Below are positions 7,906 to 17,200 of a DNA stretch of 64,000 bases, one piece after another. Origin of the DNA: Olivibacter sp. SDN3 (GTDB lineage Bacteria > Bacteroidota > Bacteroidia > Sphingobacteriales > Sphingobacteriaceae); assembly GCF_014334135.1 (NCBI RefSeq), contig NZ_CP060497.1, positions 5,828,001-5,892,000 of the forward strand, in the 5' to 3' direction. Position 1 is the stretch's first letter, and the number at the start of each line of letters is the position of its first letter. A program made the translations under genes and the position numbers. The notes beneath the pieces were generated by a model, which worked only from the letters and a program-made list of their open reading frames with translations, did not search any database and was not told the origin of the DNA.

Positions 7906-9644
7906 AAACTGCCGATCTTTATATTCGTGTTAGCACAGACGAACAGGCCGATAAAGGTTACTCCCAACGTGACCAAGAAGAAAGGCTACAAAAATATTGT
8001 CAAGCTAACGACATAACAGTAAGAAAGATAGTTCATGAGGATCATTCGGCCAAAACTTTTAATAGACCTGAATGGGAAAAACTATTAGTTTTCCTGAAAA
8101 AGAATAAACGTAAATCAGATTTTGTGCTGTTTACCAAATGGGACAGGTTCAGCAGAAGTGCACCCGACGCATATCAAATGATCAATATATTAAAAGGGCT
8201 GGGAGTTGAACCACAGGCAATCGAACAACCCTTGGATATGTCTGTTCCCGAAAACAAGATGATGTTAGCGATCTATCTTACAGCTCCTGAAATAGAAAAC
8301 GACAGAAGGGGACTGAATGTGTTTTACGGGATGAGAAGAGCAAGGAAAGAGGGGAGATGGCCAGCGAAGGCACCAGTTGGTTATGTCAATAGGATTTCGG
8401 AAAGTGGCAAAAAATTTATAGCAATTGAAGAACAACAGGCTTCTATCATGCGATGGGCGTTTGAAGAAATTGCCAAGGCGAAATATTCAACTGAACAGGT
8501 GTTCAAGAAAGCTCACAAAATGGGGCTAAAATGTGGAAAGAATAATTTCCTTCTATTGATAAGAAATCCGGTTTATTGCGGCAAAATACCAGTACCTAAA
8601 TTTAAAGATGAAGAAGAACAGTTGGTTAATGGACAACACGAGCCTTTGATCTCGCCACATTTGTTTTATAAAGTTCAGGCCATATTAAATGGAAAACATA
8701 GGGTGACAAACACCAAAATACTTTCGCCTAGTCAATTGCCATTGAGGGGCTATTTAAATTGCTCCAAGTGCACTAGAACGCTTTGTGGTAGTGCTTCTAA
8801 AGGAAGGAATGCCTATTATTACTATTATCATTGTTCTTCAACATGTGGATGCAGATACAAAGCAGTTGAGGTAAACAACGAGTTTCTACAGGTTCTGTCA
8901 GAATATACGCTAAATGAGAATATGGCAGAACTGTTCAAATATGTAATAATTGATACCTATTCCAATGATACAGTGGAATATCAGGCGAATAAGAGCGAAT
9001 TTCTCAAGAGCATTGCCAGTTTTAAAGAAAGACTAAACAAGGCTAGGGAACTCCTTCTTAACGGTGATATTGATGGAAAGGATTATAAAGAAATAAAGGA
9101 TGATTGTGAAAGCAATATAATGCTGTATGAATCAGAATTGGAGAAACTCTCAAGAAATAAGTACAGCAAAAAGGAGCTAGAGTCCGTAATTGACAAAGCA
9201 ATCTTCATTCTAACGAAAGTAGATTCAATTTTCTTTAAATCAGATAGTTACGGAAAGCGAAAGATAATTGGTTCGATGTTTCCAGAAAAGTTTACGTTTG
9301 AAAATTTAAAAGCTCGAACCGCTATTGTAAGTCCAGTGTTCAATTGTATTTATCTGATTAACAAGGAATTGCAAGGAAATAAAAAAGGGCAAAATGCTGT
9401 AAAAAACATTTTGCCCAGTAAGGTGCTCCTTGTGGAGCTTGAACCAAGAATCAAAATATATAGGGGTGTTTTGCTAATTAGATATCTTTTCTGTGTTATT
9501 GTGTATTCATCAAATCGAGTATATCCTCATACTTATAATACATCAATCCCCCAATTTTGGAGTATCTCAGAGTACCATTTCTTCTTAGTGTCTGTAATGT
9601 ACCAGCAGATATACCCAAAAGATTACGCACTTCATAACTTTTAA
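7902..9644 (+). CDS. Large serine recombinase with an unusual C-terminal tail
   Basis: 580 residues. The N-terminal resolvase domain has the nucleophile region LYIRVSTDEQ (Ser11) and KWDRFSRSAPDAYQMI near residue 86; a Recombinase domain follows (PVGYVNR, then LIRNPVYCGKIPVPKF); next a zinc-ribbon CSKCTRTLC...CSSTCGC at about 285-320, and a charged coiled coil at about 370-440. Such enzymes integrate and excise mobile elements through a serine-DNA intermediate. The family-like body ends near residue 510; the last ~70 codons run antisense through a terminator hairpin and the neighbouring HTH gene and look non-native, as if the original stop had been lost at a junction. Coupled to the 53-residue gene upstream. 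Confidence 0.92.
   Translation: MKTADLYIRVSTDEQADKGYSQRDQEERLQKYCQANDITVRKIVHEDHSAKTFNRPEWEKLLVFLKKNKRKSDFVLFTKWDRFSRSAPDAYQMINILKGLGVEPQAIEQPLDMSVPENKMMLAIYLTAPEIENDRRGLNVFYGMRRARKEGRWPAKAPVGYVNRISESGKKFIAIEEQQASIMRWAFEEIAKAKYSTEQVFKKAHKMGLKCGKNNFLLLIRNPVYCGKIPVPKFKDEEEQLVNGQHEPLISPHLFYKVQAILNGKHRVTNTKILSPSQLPLRGYLNCSKCTRTLCGSASKGRNAYYYYYHCSSTCGCRYKAVEVNNEFLQVLSEYTLNENMAELFKYVIIDTYSNDTVEYQANKSEFLKSIASFKERLNKARELLLNGDIDGKDYKEIKDDCESNIMLYESELEKLSRNKYSKKELESVIDKAIFILTKVDSIFFKSDSYGKRKIIGSMFPEKFTFENLKARTAIVSPVFNCIYLINKELQGNKKGQNAVKNILPSKVLLVELEPRIKIYRGVLLIRYLFCVIVYSSNRVYPHTYNTSIPQFWSISEYHFFLVSVMYQQIYPKDYALHNF
9381..9416 (-). terminator. Terminator of the leftward HTH gene, inside the recombinase frame
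   Basis: GGGCAAAATG at 9387-9396 and CATTTTGCCC at 9407-9416 form a perfect 10-bp stem with a 10-base loop. On the minus strand it is followed by TTTTTT (plus 9386-9381), a canonical intrinsic terminator placed 80 bases after the HTH gene stop. It also encodes KGQNAVKNILP of the oppositely transcribed recombinase. Confidence 0.8.
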
Positions 9645-9762
9645 GCCATTCCTTTTGTTCCTGCTTTTTATGTATTCCGAAAGCTGGTCTTTTTAACTCT
9701 GCAAAAAGCTCTTTCTTGAACTTCTCTAAGTCCTCTTTTGTAATAAATTCAATAGTTGCCAT
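9496..9762 (-). CDS. Helix-turn-helix protein of mobile-element (excisionase/MerR) type
   Basis: 88 residues from MATIEFITKEDL at 9762; in-frame ATGs at 9783 and 9801 are possible but the chosen start matches the usual opening of this Bacteroidota family. The N-terminal half is a charged helix (EDLEKFKKELFAELK); the C-terminal half is a winged HTH of the helix_turn_helix_17/excisionase type: WLKSYEVRNLLGISAGTLQT, then RYSKIGGLMYYKYEDI. Such proteins accompany tyrosine integrases in conjugative or mobilisable elements and are thought to act as directionality factors or regulators. It is followed by a terminator at 9416-9381 and fully overlaps the recombinase's 3' tail on the other strand. Confidence 0.85.
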   Translation of the reverse strand: MATIEFITKEDLEKFKKELFAELKRPAFGIHKKQEQKEWLKSYEVRNLLGISAGTLQTLRRNGTLRYSKIGGLMYYKYEDILDLMNTQ

Positions 9763-9822
9763 GTCTTTTGTTTTTATCTTCATGACAAAGTTCACTATCA
9801 ATTTACTGAGAAACTGACAACC

Positions 9823-9837
9823 TTTTGGGTACTACCT
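9823..9837 (+). repeat. Right copy of the 15-bp direct repeat
   Basis: TTTTGGGTACTACCT, identical to 7669-7683, lying between the integrase stop (9858) and the HTH start (9762). It begins 60 bases upstream of the HTH ATG, mirroring the 60-base spacing of the left copy to its gene, so it could be either an attachment core or a shared operator. Confidence 0.6.
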
Positions 9838-9857
9838 AAAAAATAATTCATAACCAA

Positions 9858-11108
9858 TCAAATGGCGTGTAATAATGATTCGTTCCTTTTCGCCATAAGA
9901 GACTTCATATCATTTGCAACTTTCTTTTTCTTCACCTTTGCATATATCTGCGTCGTGCGAATACTGGCATGTCCAAGCATAGCCGAAACGCTTTCAATAC
10001 TTACCCCGTTCTCCAAAGTAACAGTGGTGGCAAAGGTATGACGCGCCACATGGAAAGTGACCTTTTTGCTGATACCGGCAAGGGCAGCAATTACCTTTAA
10101 ATACCTGTTGGTTGTTTGGTTTGTGTAGTAGGGAAATATTGTTCCTTTTCCAAGTGATGCGGGATGATTTCTGTACTTTTCAATCAATTCCAACGCTTCG
10201 GGTAAAAGCAGTACAAAAAATTTCTGCTCGGTGGTGTTAAAGGTTTTCTTTCTTGTCATTTCCAGCCATTGGTCACCGTTTTCATCCCGAATGATATGCC
10301 CGTGACTGAAATTACATATTTCACTGTATCCCAATCCGGTGTAACAACTGAAAAGGAACATATCCTGAACTACGATTTGGCCGAATTTGAAGAGCTTGAC
10401 CTTTCTGAATCTTTCCAGTTCATTACTATCAAGCGGTTCCCTGTCTTTTCTCACCATCTTTCGCTCAAAATGCTCAAAGGGATCGTTCTTGATCCACTTG
10501 TTTTTCAGGGCAATGCCTACCATCTTTTTAAGCCTTTCCATGTGCTTCATGGCAGTATTATTGGAGCAGGGGCGTTGCCCTTTATCGGGCTTACGTGTTA
10601 GTAGGAAAATTTTAAAATCAGTGATGAACTGGTTTCCGATCTGGGAAAGGTGGATGTCCACTCTTTTCTTTAGCGAGATAAATTCATGGATGAAGCGCTC
10701 GGTAGTCCGGTAGTTCTTCATTGTTCCTTCTGTGAGCACCTTACCAATTACCGTGTTGTGGTATTTGAGCAGCGCTTTCAATGTACTGATCTCAACATTG
10801 ACACCTAAGACCTTTGCTTTGATCGATTCCGAAGAAACTGGCTGTTTGTCCCTGACAAGTTCATCGTACGCATTGTCAATATCTTTCCTATAGGACCTTA
10901 GCTTACCACTGGCACGTTCATCTTCGTTTGTCTTGCTTTCAATTTTCTGTTTATCATGGTTCCATGATGAAATATTGACCCTATATTTAAGGGAAAGGTC
11001 AGCAGGTACTCCGTCCACCCATATACGTGCGTAGAGCGGTGCAGTACCTTTGCTGGCTTTGTCTTTCTTAAGAAAGAACTGAAAATTGAATGTGTGATGG
11101 CTTGTCAT
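9858..11108 (-). CDS. Tyrosine recombinase, IntDOT-like integrase
   Basis: 416 residues, typical of Bacteroidota conjugative-transposon integrases. Domains: arm-type DNA-binding domain (about 5-90, FQFFLKKDKASKGTAPLYAR), SAM-like core-binding domain (about 110-215), catalytic domain to the end. Catalytic residues seen: HVARH at 353-357, LGHAS near 378-382, and the tyrosine nucleophile in IYAKV (Tyr389). The usual first catalytic Arg of TGLR is Gly260 here (TGLGYSEI), as in CTnDOT-type integrases, which lack this Arg. The start ATG lies within a GATATG motif. It is transcribed away from tRNA-Pro, whose 3' end is 277 bases upstream. Confidence 0.93.
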   Translation of the reverse strand: MTSHHTFNFQFFLKKDKASKGTAPLYARIWVDGVPADLSLKYRVNISSWNHDKQKIESKTNEDERASGKLRSYRKDIDNAYDELVRDKQPVSSESIKAKVLGVNVEISTLKALLKYHNTVIGKVLTEGTMKNYRTTERFIHEFISLKKRVDIHLSQIGNQFITDFKIFLLTRKPDKGQRPCSNNTAMKHMERLKKMVGIALKNKWIKNDPFEHFERKMVRKDREPLDSNELERFRKVKLFKFGQIVVQDMFLFSCYTGLGYSEICNFSHGHIIRDENGDQWLEMTRKKTFNTTEQKFFVLLLPEALELIEKYRNHPASLGKGTIFPYYTNQTTNRYLKVIAALAGISKKVTFHVARHTFATTVTLENGVSIESVSAMLGHASIRTTQIYAKVKKKKVANDMKSLMAKRNESLLHAI

Positions 11109-11134
11109 ATCATTTGCCCCTTTCTATGCCATTC

Positions 11135-11183
11135 TGATATGTTTTGCCGCCCTTAAAAAGTTAGGGCATAACAAAACATATCA
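11135..11183. repeat. 49-bp interrupted palindrome upstream of the integrase
   Basis: TGATATGTTTTG at 11135-11146 is perfectly inverted as CAAAACATATCA at 11172-11183, and an inner pair GCCCT/AGGGC sits between them. Further GATATG copies lie at 11111-11106 (minus, covering the integrase ATG), 11291-11296 and 11311-11316, the last two within a repeated CTTGATATG. Arm- or core-site binding by the integrase, or autoregulation, is a reasonable inference. Confidence 0.6.
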
Positions 11184-11325
11184 AAAGGCATTAAAATAAA
11201 TTTAAACAACTGAATTACAATTGATTACATCTATTTCAAGCACAATAATACGAGAAAAGAACAGGGCACGGAATAGGGCACAAAAACCTTGATATGCCTT
11301 GTATTATCTTGATATGACAAAAATG

Positions 11326-11361
11326 AAAAAAGCCCCTAAATGTGATATTTAGAGGCTTTTT
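11326..11361. terminator. Bidirectional terminator downstream of tRNA-Pro
   Basis: AAAAAGCCCCTAAAT (from 11326) pairs with ATTTAGAGGCTTTTT (to 11361) with one mismatch and a short loop; A-run and T-run flank the stem so it can work in both directions. It lies 24 bases beyond the tRNA 3' end and 218 bases upstream of the integrase. Confidence 0.8.
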
Positions 11362-11384
11362 GTAGGCTTTTGTTGCCTATGCTG

Positions 11385-11458
11385 TCGGGGTGGCAGGATT
11401 CGAACCTACGACCTCCACATCCCAAATGTGGCGCGATACCGGGCTACGCTACACCCCG
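11385..11458 (-). tRNA. tRNA-Pro (anticodon TGG)
   Basis: 74 bases, 5' end at 11458. The 7-bp acceptor stem CGGGGTG/CACCCCG closes with discriminator A; anticodon stem-loop CCACA-TTTGGGA-TGTGG gives anticodon TGG; the T arm has GGTTCGAATCC. No CCA is encoded. The 3' end faces the integrase, the usual arrangement for an integration target, but no second copy of its 3' end was found to the left in this window. Confidence 0.96.
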
Positions 11459-11508
11459 ATCATGGTATCTTTCCCATTTACAGAAACCAATTCTCGGTAA
11501 ATGGAGTG

Positions 11509-11540
11509 CAAATATACGATATTTTTTTAATCTTCAACAA
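11509..11540 (-). promoter_or_regulatory. Bacteroidota-type promoter of tRNA-Pro
   Basis: On the minus strand TATATTTG (plus 11516-11509) matches the TAnnTTTG -7 element, with TTG triplets 18 and 21 bases further upstream (plus 11535-11540). The tRNA 5' end is about 50 bases downstream; an 8-bp inverted repeat (CCATTTAC 11474-11481 / GTAAATGG 11497-11504) lies in the leader. Confidence 0.65.
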
Positions 11541-11604
11541 TTTTTTATCTTCACCTTGGAATTATAGATTATATTGGCAGGAACACAACGCTATTTTATC
11601 ATCT

Positions 11605-12753
11605 TTATACTTTGATACTTAATAATTTAGCAATAACTGTTCCCGTCCTTATTAAATTCTGCCGGGTAAGCTTTAAAGCATCTGCTAAAAGCATAGGTTC
11701 ATGACCTATAGGCAATAGCACATCGAAAGCAGCCTGCATATCAACGTTATAGCGTACAGGCACCTTCCCCGCTAGAGCAATTACAGGCTTTCCCTTTTCT
11801 TTAGCTTTCATTGCTACACCAAATGGCCCTTTGCCTCCCAATGTCTGGCTATCTAAACTTCCTTCCCCGGTTATCAGCAGATCAGCCTTCGTCAATGCTT
11901 CTTCCAAACCTGTCAGTTGCATAAAATGCGTTATACCGTTTACCAGCTGAGCGCCCAGTGCGCCGTACAGGCCTCCTGCCGCTCCTCCTGCTACCCCTCC
12001 AGCATCTACAGCAGCCATATTTCTGCCGGTTGCTTTTTCAACGTGTACACTTAGACGGCTTAAAAAGCCTTCCAAAGCTCTTACCTCCTGCTTGTTTGCT
12101 CCTTTCTGCGGACCAAATACGGCTGCAGCACCTTTAGCTCCCAACAACCTATTCTCCACATCGCAAAGAATGGTAATTTTCACCTTTTGCAAGCGTTTAT
12201 CCAGGTCGCTTAAATCAACTCTTGCGAGCGATTGCAGATTTGCCGGATATACGTCTAAAGCGGCTCCTTGTTCATCATAGAAACGCGCACCCAAGGCAGC
12301 CAATATTCCGCAACCACCGTCTACCGTAGCAGACCCACCCATCCCAATAATCAGCTCCTTGACTCCCTGATCCAAAGCGTCGATGATTAATTCGCCGGTT
12401 CCGTAAGAAGACGCTCGCAAAGGATCACGTTCTTCATCTTTTAGTAGTTTTATTCCCGAAGCATTTGCCATCTCGATAAGAGCTACCTCCTTCTGGCGAA
12501 TTAAGCCGTAGCTCGCTTCAACCGGTTCTCCCAAGGGTCCCGCAACCGTTTTTAATACCCGTTTTCCAGTCAATTGATGCAACAGTAAATCAATGGTACC
12601 ATCACCTCCATCACCTATTGGAAAATATACAAGCTCTCCCCTGTATCCACCTGCCCGCAAGCCCTCACCAATAGCCTTTGCTGCCGCTAACGCGTCCAAA
12701 CTGTGCTTAAAAGCATTGGGAGCCAATAATATCGATTTAGTTTCCGTATTCAT
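11605..12753 (-). CDS. Glycerate kinase
   Basis: 382 residues, the usual size for the GlxK/GarK family, which phosphorylates D-glycerate with ATP, feeding it into glycolysis. Visible signatures: APNAFKHSLDALAAAKAIGE at the N-terminus (family APxxFKxSLxA), FPIGDGGDGT near 45, IGMGGSATVDGGCGILAALG near 135, and ITGEGSLDSQTLGGKGPFGV near 290. It lies 55 bases downstream of a GntP-type permease in the same direction, together a probable uptake-and-phosphorylation pair for glycerate or a related sugar acid. Whether the product is 2- or 3-phosphoglycerate is not readable. Confidence 0.94.
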   Translation of the reverse strand: MNTETKSILLAPNAFKHSLDALAAAKAIGEGLRAGGYRGELVYFPIGDGGDGTIDLLLHQLTGKRVLKTVAGPLGEPVEASYGLIRQKEVALIEMANASGIKLLKDEERDPLRASSYGTGELIIDALDQGVKELIIGMGGSATVDGGCGILAALGARFYDEQGAALDVYPANLQSLARVDLSDLDKRLQKVKITILCDVENRLLGAKGAAAVFGPQKGANKQEVRALEGFLSRLSVHVEKATGRNMAAVDAGGVAGGAAGGLYGALGAQLVNGITHFMQLTGLEEALTKADLLITGEGSLDSQTLGGKGPFGVAMKAKEKGKPVIALAGKVPVRYNVDMQAAFDVLLPIGHEPMLLADALKLTRQNLIRTGTVIAKLLSIKV

Positions 12754-12808
12754 ATGTATATCATTTCGTCATCGAGTAAATATCAGTACAGGTATTGGCT
12801 TATTATGC

Positions 12809-14149
12809 TTATAAAAGAACGATTGCTAACAGATAAATACAAATGATCGCAACTACGCCCATAAAACAGGTCGCAACACTATATACCTTCAACATCGCCT
12901 GCATAGGTAAACCAGAAAATTTGGCAATTACCCAGAAATATGCATCGTTGGCATGCGAAATCATCATGGAACCAGCGCCCAGCGCAAGTACACAGATAAC
13001 CCTTCCCGATTCACTTTCCAGGCCTAAACCTGTTAGTAAAGGTGTAACAATAGATGCAGCGGTAATAACGGCTACTGTAGATGAGCCTTGAGCCGTTTTT
13101 AGCACAGTTGCTATCAGAAACGGAAAGAATAAGCCTAGGCTAGCTATCGGGATATTTTCAGCAAAGTGCCGGCCTAGGTCGGCTTCAGCCAAGATAGCCC
13201 CAAAAGCACCACCTGCACCTATTATAACCAATATTCCGGCCGCTTTCTCCACTCCGTCGTGTAATAACTTTGTAACTGTTTGTCCAGCCATTCGATGGTT
13301 ACCCATAAATACCAGTATGATACCGATGATTAAAGCAACTTCCGGCATTCCTATCGTGAGAAGCACTTGTTCGGCGATGCTTCCAACAACAAAGGAACCC
13401 ATAAAAAATGATCGTAAGGCAATTAAGGCGATGGGTACCAGTATAGGCATTATTGCTGCGACTAACGAGGGGTGATGTGGCATAGAACGTTCATCAGTTG
13501 AGCTAAGGTTATTTTTGTGCAGCGCTATTTTCCGGCCGGCATATTTTGACCATAAGTAGCCGCAGTATGAAGCAGGGACCGCCACCAACAGTCCATACAG
13601 TATTACTGCACCAAAATCTGCCTCCAATGTCTCGGTAGCCGCTGCCATACCAGGATGTGGGGGCATCAAACAGTGTACCGCATAAAGTCCTGTAGCCAAT
13701 GAGGAAGCCATTATCAATAAAGACGTGCCGGAACGGGCAGCCAGTTCTTTATTCAATCCGTTTAACACGATAAAACCTGAATCGCAAAATATGGGCATGC
13801 CCACTATATAGCCACTGATATTCATTGCTAACGCAGATCTATCAGCGCCCACCTTCGAAAGAATAAAATTGGCAATGACCGTCGTACTGCGGGTATATTC
13901 CAATAATACCCCCAAAGTGGTACCTAATACGATAATTAATGCCAACGATCCAATAATATGTCCGAAACCCTCCTTAGCAACCCGAAGACTCTCCGTTAAC
14001 GGCAACTGAATAATGGTGCCCACCCATAAACATGCCGCTAACAGCGCAAAAAAAGCATGCATTCGATAACGGACAGTAAGCAATATAATCAACAAAATGC
14101 CGGTGAGCAGTGCTATTATACTTTGCCAGAAAGAAACTTCATGCGTCAT
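12809..14149 (-). CDS. GntP family gluconate/sugar-acid permease
   Basis: 446 residues from MTHEVSFWQSI at 14149; the frame opens at 14200 but the extra 17 residues (with two Cys) interrupt the usual start just before the first membrane helix. About twelve hydrophobic segments span the protein. GntP-type features include GYIVGMPIFCDSGFIVL near 110-125, HCLMPPHPGMAAA near 155, and the helix-rich C-terminal half with KTAQGSSTVAVITAAS. It imports gluconate-like acids with protons; the glycerate kinase immediately downstream suggests glycerate as substrate (inference). The RND operon to the right ends 24 bases before the 14200 frame start. Confidence 0.9.
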   Translation of the reverse strand: MTHEVSFWQSIIALLTGILLIILLTVRYRMHAFFALLAACLWVGTIIQLPLTESLRVAKEGFGHIIGSLALIIVLGTTLGVLLEYTRSTTVIANFILSKVGADRSALAMNISGYIVGMPIFCDSGFIVLNGLNKELAARSGTSLLIMASSLATGLYAVHCLMPPHPGMAAATETLEADFGAVILYGLLVAVPASYCGYLWSKYAGRKIALHKNNLSSTDERSMPHHPSLVAAIMPILVPIALIALRSFFMGSFVVGSIAEQVLLTIGMPEVALIIGIILVFMGNHRMAGQTVTKLLHDGVEKAAGILVIIGAGGAFGAILAEADLGRHFAENIPIASLGLFFPFLIATVLKTAQGSSTVAVITAASIVTPLLTGLGLESESGRVICVLALGAGSMMISHANDAYFWVIAKFSGLPMQAMLKVYSVATCFMGVVAIICIYLLAIVLL

Positions 14150-14223
14150 AAACTTCAGGAAATGGTTATTCCGGCAAGATACAGAATAACCAATACCCAT
14201 ACAACTGCACGCTCCTGCTTAAA

Positions 14224-17200
14224 TTAGGCATCCGCTTGGGCTACCTCAGATTCAATTTTTGGAGGCATCAATTTATAGACCACGGGTGTAACGATACGTG
14301 ATAATAATGTCGAGCTGATCAGGCCTCCTATCATTACGATAGCCAAAGGTGAAATGAGCGGATTGCTTGACCATGCAATCGGAGTTAGTCCACCTATCGC
14401 CGTGAGTGTTGTTAAAATGATAGGTAAAAATCGAATCTCTCCTGCTTTCTCAATCGCTTCGTTCAGCTCCATTCCTTCTCGGCGTAATTGGTTTGTAAAA
14501 TCAACCAGCAATATCGTATTTTTCACTTCTATTCCTGCTAGAGCTATGATGCCAATAGTTGCTACAAAAGAAAGGGAATTACCCGTTACCAGCAAAGCCA
14601 ATACCGCACCAACAATACCTAAAGGGATAACTGAAAGAACAATCAAGGTACTTTTAAACGTTTTAAACTCCAGTACCAGCACGGCAATAAACAGGAATAC
14701 AGTAATGATAATCACTGTTGCGAAACCACCAAAAGACTCCTGTCTGCTTTCTACTTCCCCTCCCATCTCATAATGATATCCTTCGGGTAATTCGTTGGCA
14801 TCCATTTTTGTGATCACATCGTTAATCACCCGATCATTTAAATACCCTTTTTGCACAAATGCATTCACCGAAACGGTCCGGATTTTATTGATATGGTTAA
14901 TACTCACTGGAGATGATTCAAAGTCGAGCGCAGCCAATTGCTTAAGAGGAACAGCCATTCCTTCCACATTATTTACATATAGATTATCGAAAACAGCTAA
15001 ATCAGCATGTGCTTTCCTCGGAACACTTAAACGGATTCGATAATCGTCATCATCCAACTCGGGGTTGGTATACGTTGCAAGATCAACACCGGCAATAGCC
15101 ATCCGCACTGTACGGTCAATCGCTACACTCGGCACCCCTAAACTCAACGCTTTTTCTTTATCGATAGTTAAGCGGATATCTGTCTTGTAATTCTTCACCG
15201 GGTTATTTACATAAATGGTACCTGCAGTTTCTTTCAACAGTGTCTCTGCTGTTGCGGCCAAAGAACGTAAAGTATCTAGGTTTTCACCAAACAAACGTAT
15301 TTCTACAGGAGAGATAATGGGTACGCCTTGCTCAAAATCTTTCACTTCCACTTTAGCTCCGAGATAAGGCGTCCAACGCCTACGCAGATCTTCTATAATT
15401 TCCGATTTCCGATCGGATCTAATATCAGGGTGCAACTGCACAAAAATTTCCGCGAAATCACTGCGTTGATTCTGCTGCGGAACGTTATAATAAATCCGAG
15501 GATTACCTTTGCCGACATTGGTGGTATAATACTTCACTTCCGGGATCGCCGATAGCTCGGCTTCAATGTTTCGGGTTACACTATCGGTGTAAAAAATATT
15601 TGCCTGCTGGGGCGCCGATATATCAATTAGGAATTGAGGTTTCTCTGATGCAGGAAATAAACTAAACCCTATTACCGGCAGTAAGCCCAATGATCCTCCG
15701 AAAATAATTACGGCAATCAGTATGGTTAACCAAGGTTTCTTTAGCGCTTTATCGAGTAACACGGCATATGTACTATGAATTACACGTTGAAAAGTACGCA
15801 ATACCACATTCCCTTCCGGGTGCTCATGAGCCTTTAATATCCTGCTGGATAGAAACGGAACCACCGTTAATGCTATCAGCATAGATGCCACCACTGTACT
15901 GATAACGGCCACGGGTAAGCTCCGAATAAAATCGCCCGAAGCTTCCGGCATGAACATCAAAGGCATAAACGCGATACATAAGGTTGCTGTACACCCCACA
16001 ACAGCCATAGCTATTTGCTGCGTACCTTTAATGGCTGCTTCTAACCTGGTGTGCCCTTCCCTTAACCACCGTTCGATATTTTCTACTACCACTATGCTAT
16101 CATCAACGAGGAGTCCAAGGGCTACAACGAAACCCACTATACTCAACTGGTTTAAACTATAGCCAAAGGCATTTAATAAAATCAACCCAATGGAAAGCGA
16201 TAAAGGAATAGCGATCATAACCACAATAGAAGCTCGATTGCCTAACGGGAGCAAGGTAATCAACACCAGCGATACGGCAATCAGAAAATCAATACCTAAA
16301 CCACTTAACCGGTGATTAACATTTTCTGCCTGGTCAAAATGTAATATCAAATCAATATTTTTCGGTAAGCCTTGCTTAAATTTATCGATGGCAGGCAGAT
16401 ATGCTTCTTGCGTTTTACTGATATTCTCGCCTGTTTTTTGTGCGGCATTAATCAGCAGACTACGATATCCGTTCAGGCGGGTGATATGATCGTCGGGAGC
16501 AAAATCAGTATACACATCCGCCACGTCCCGCAAGAGTACATTTTTACCGGCACTACTAAAAACAATCGTATTTTTTATCTGCTCGATGCTTTGGTAATTT
16601 CCACTAGTTTTAACACTGAATGACTTTCCTCCGGCTAGCACACTTCCCCCAGGAATATTACTGGCCTCACTCTGTATCGCGTCCATGACCGTACTCATGG
16701 GAATATGCATTTGCGACAAACGGTCTTGCTTCACGTCCACGCGAACCAACTGCTCGGGCAAACCGCTTATCTTGACCTCTTTCAACGAAGGAATCTTTTC
16801 CAGTTCATCCTGTAAATTTTCTGCTGCCTTTTTTAGTGCCTTACGGGACGCGTTTTGTGAGATAAGAGCCAGCTGTAATACGTTGACACCGCTAGGTTCT
16901 ACTTTCTGTATATCAATTGAATAAATATCCTGTGGTAACTGTGGCCTTAGCGCGCTGATTTCACGCACAAGTTCTTGATATTTATCGTCGTAATCACTCT
17001 CAAACTGATATTCAACAGTTAACACGGCTAAACCATTCAAGATATTAGTCTTGATACGCTTGATGTTATCCAGACCATATATTGTTGTTTCCAGCGGCTT
17101 AACCACCAGCTCTTCCATATCCTTAGGACTAGTTCCCGGATACACCACTACCACCGGGAACATCGGGGTACGCATTTCCGGGTCTTCTGCTCTTGGCATG

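Noticed and set aside
11385-11458. tRNA-Pro as a proven integration site
   Set aside because: No second copy of its 3' end was seen to the left in this window, so integration into the tRNA is suspected, not shown.
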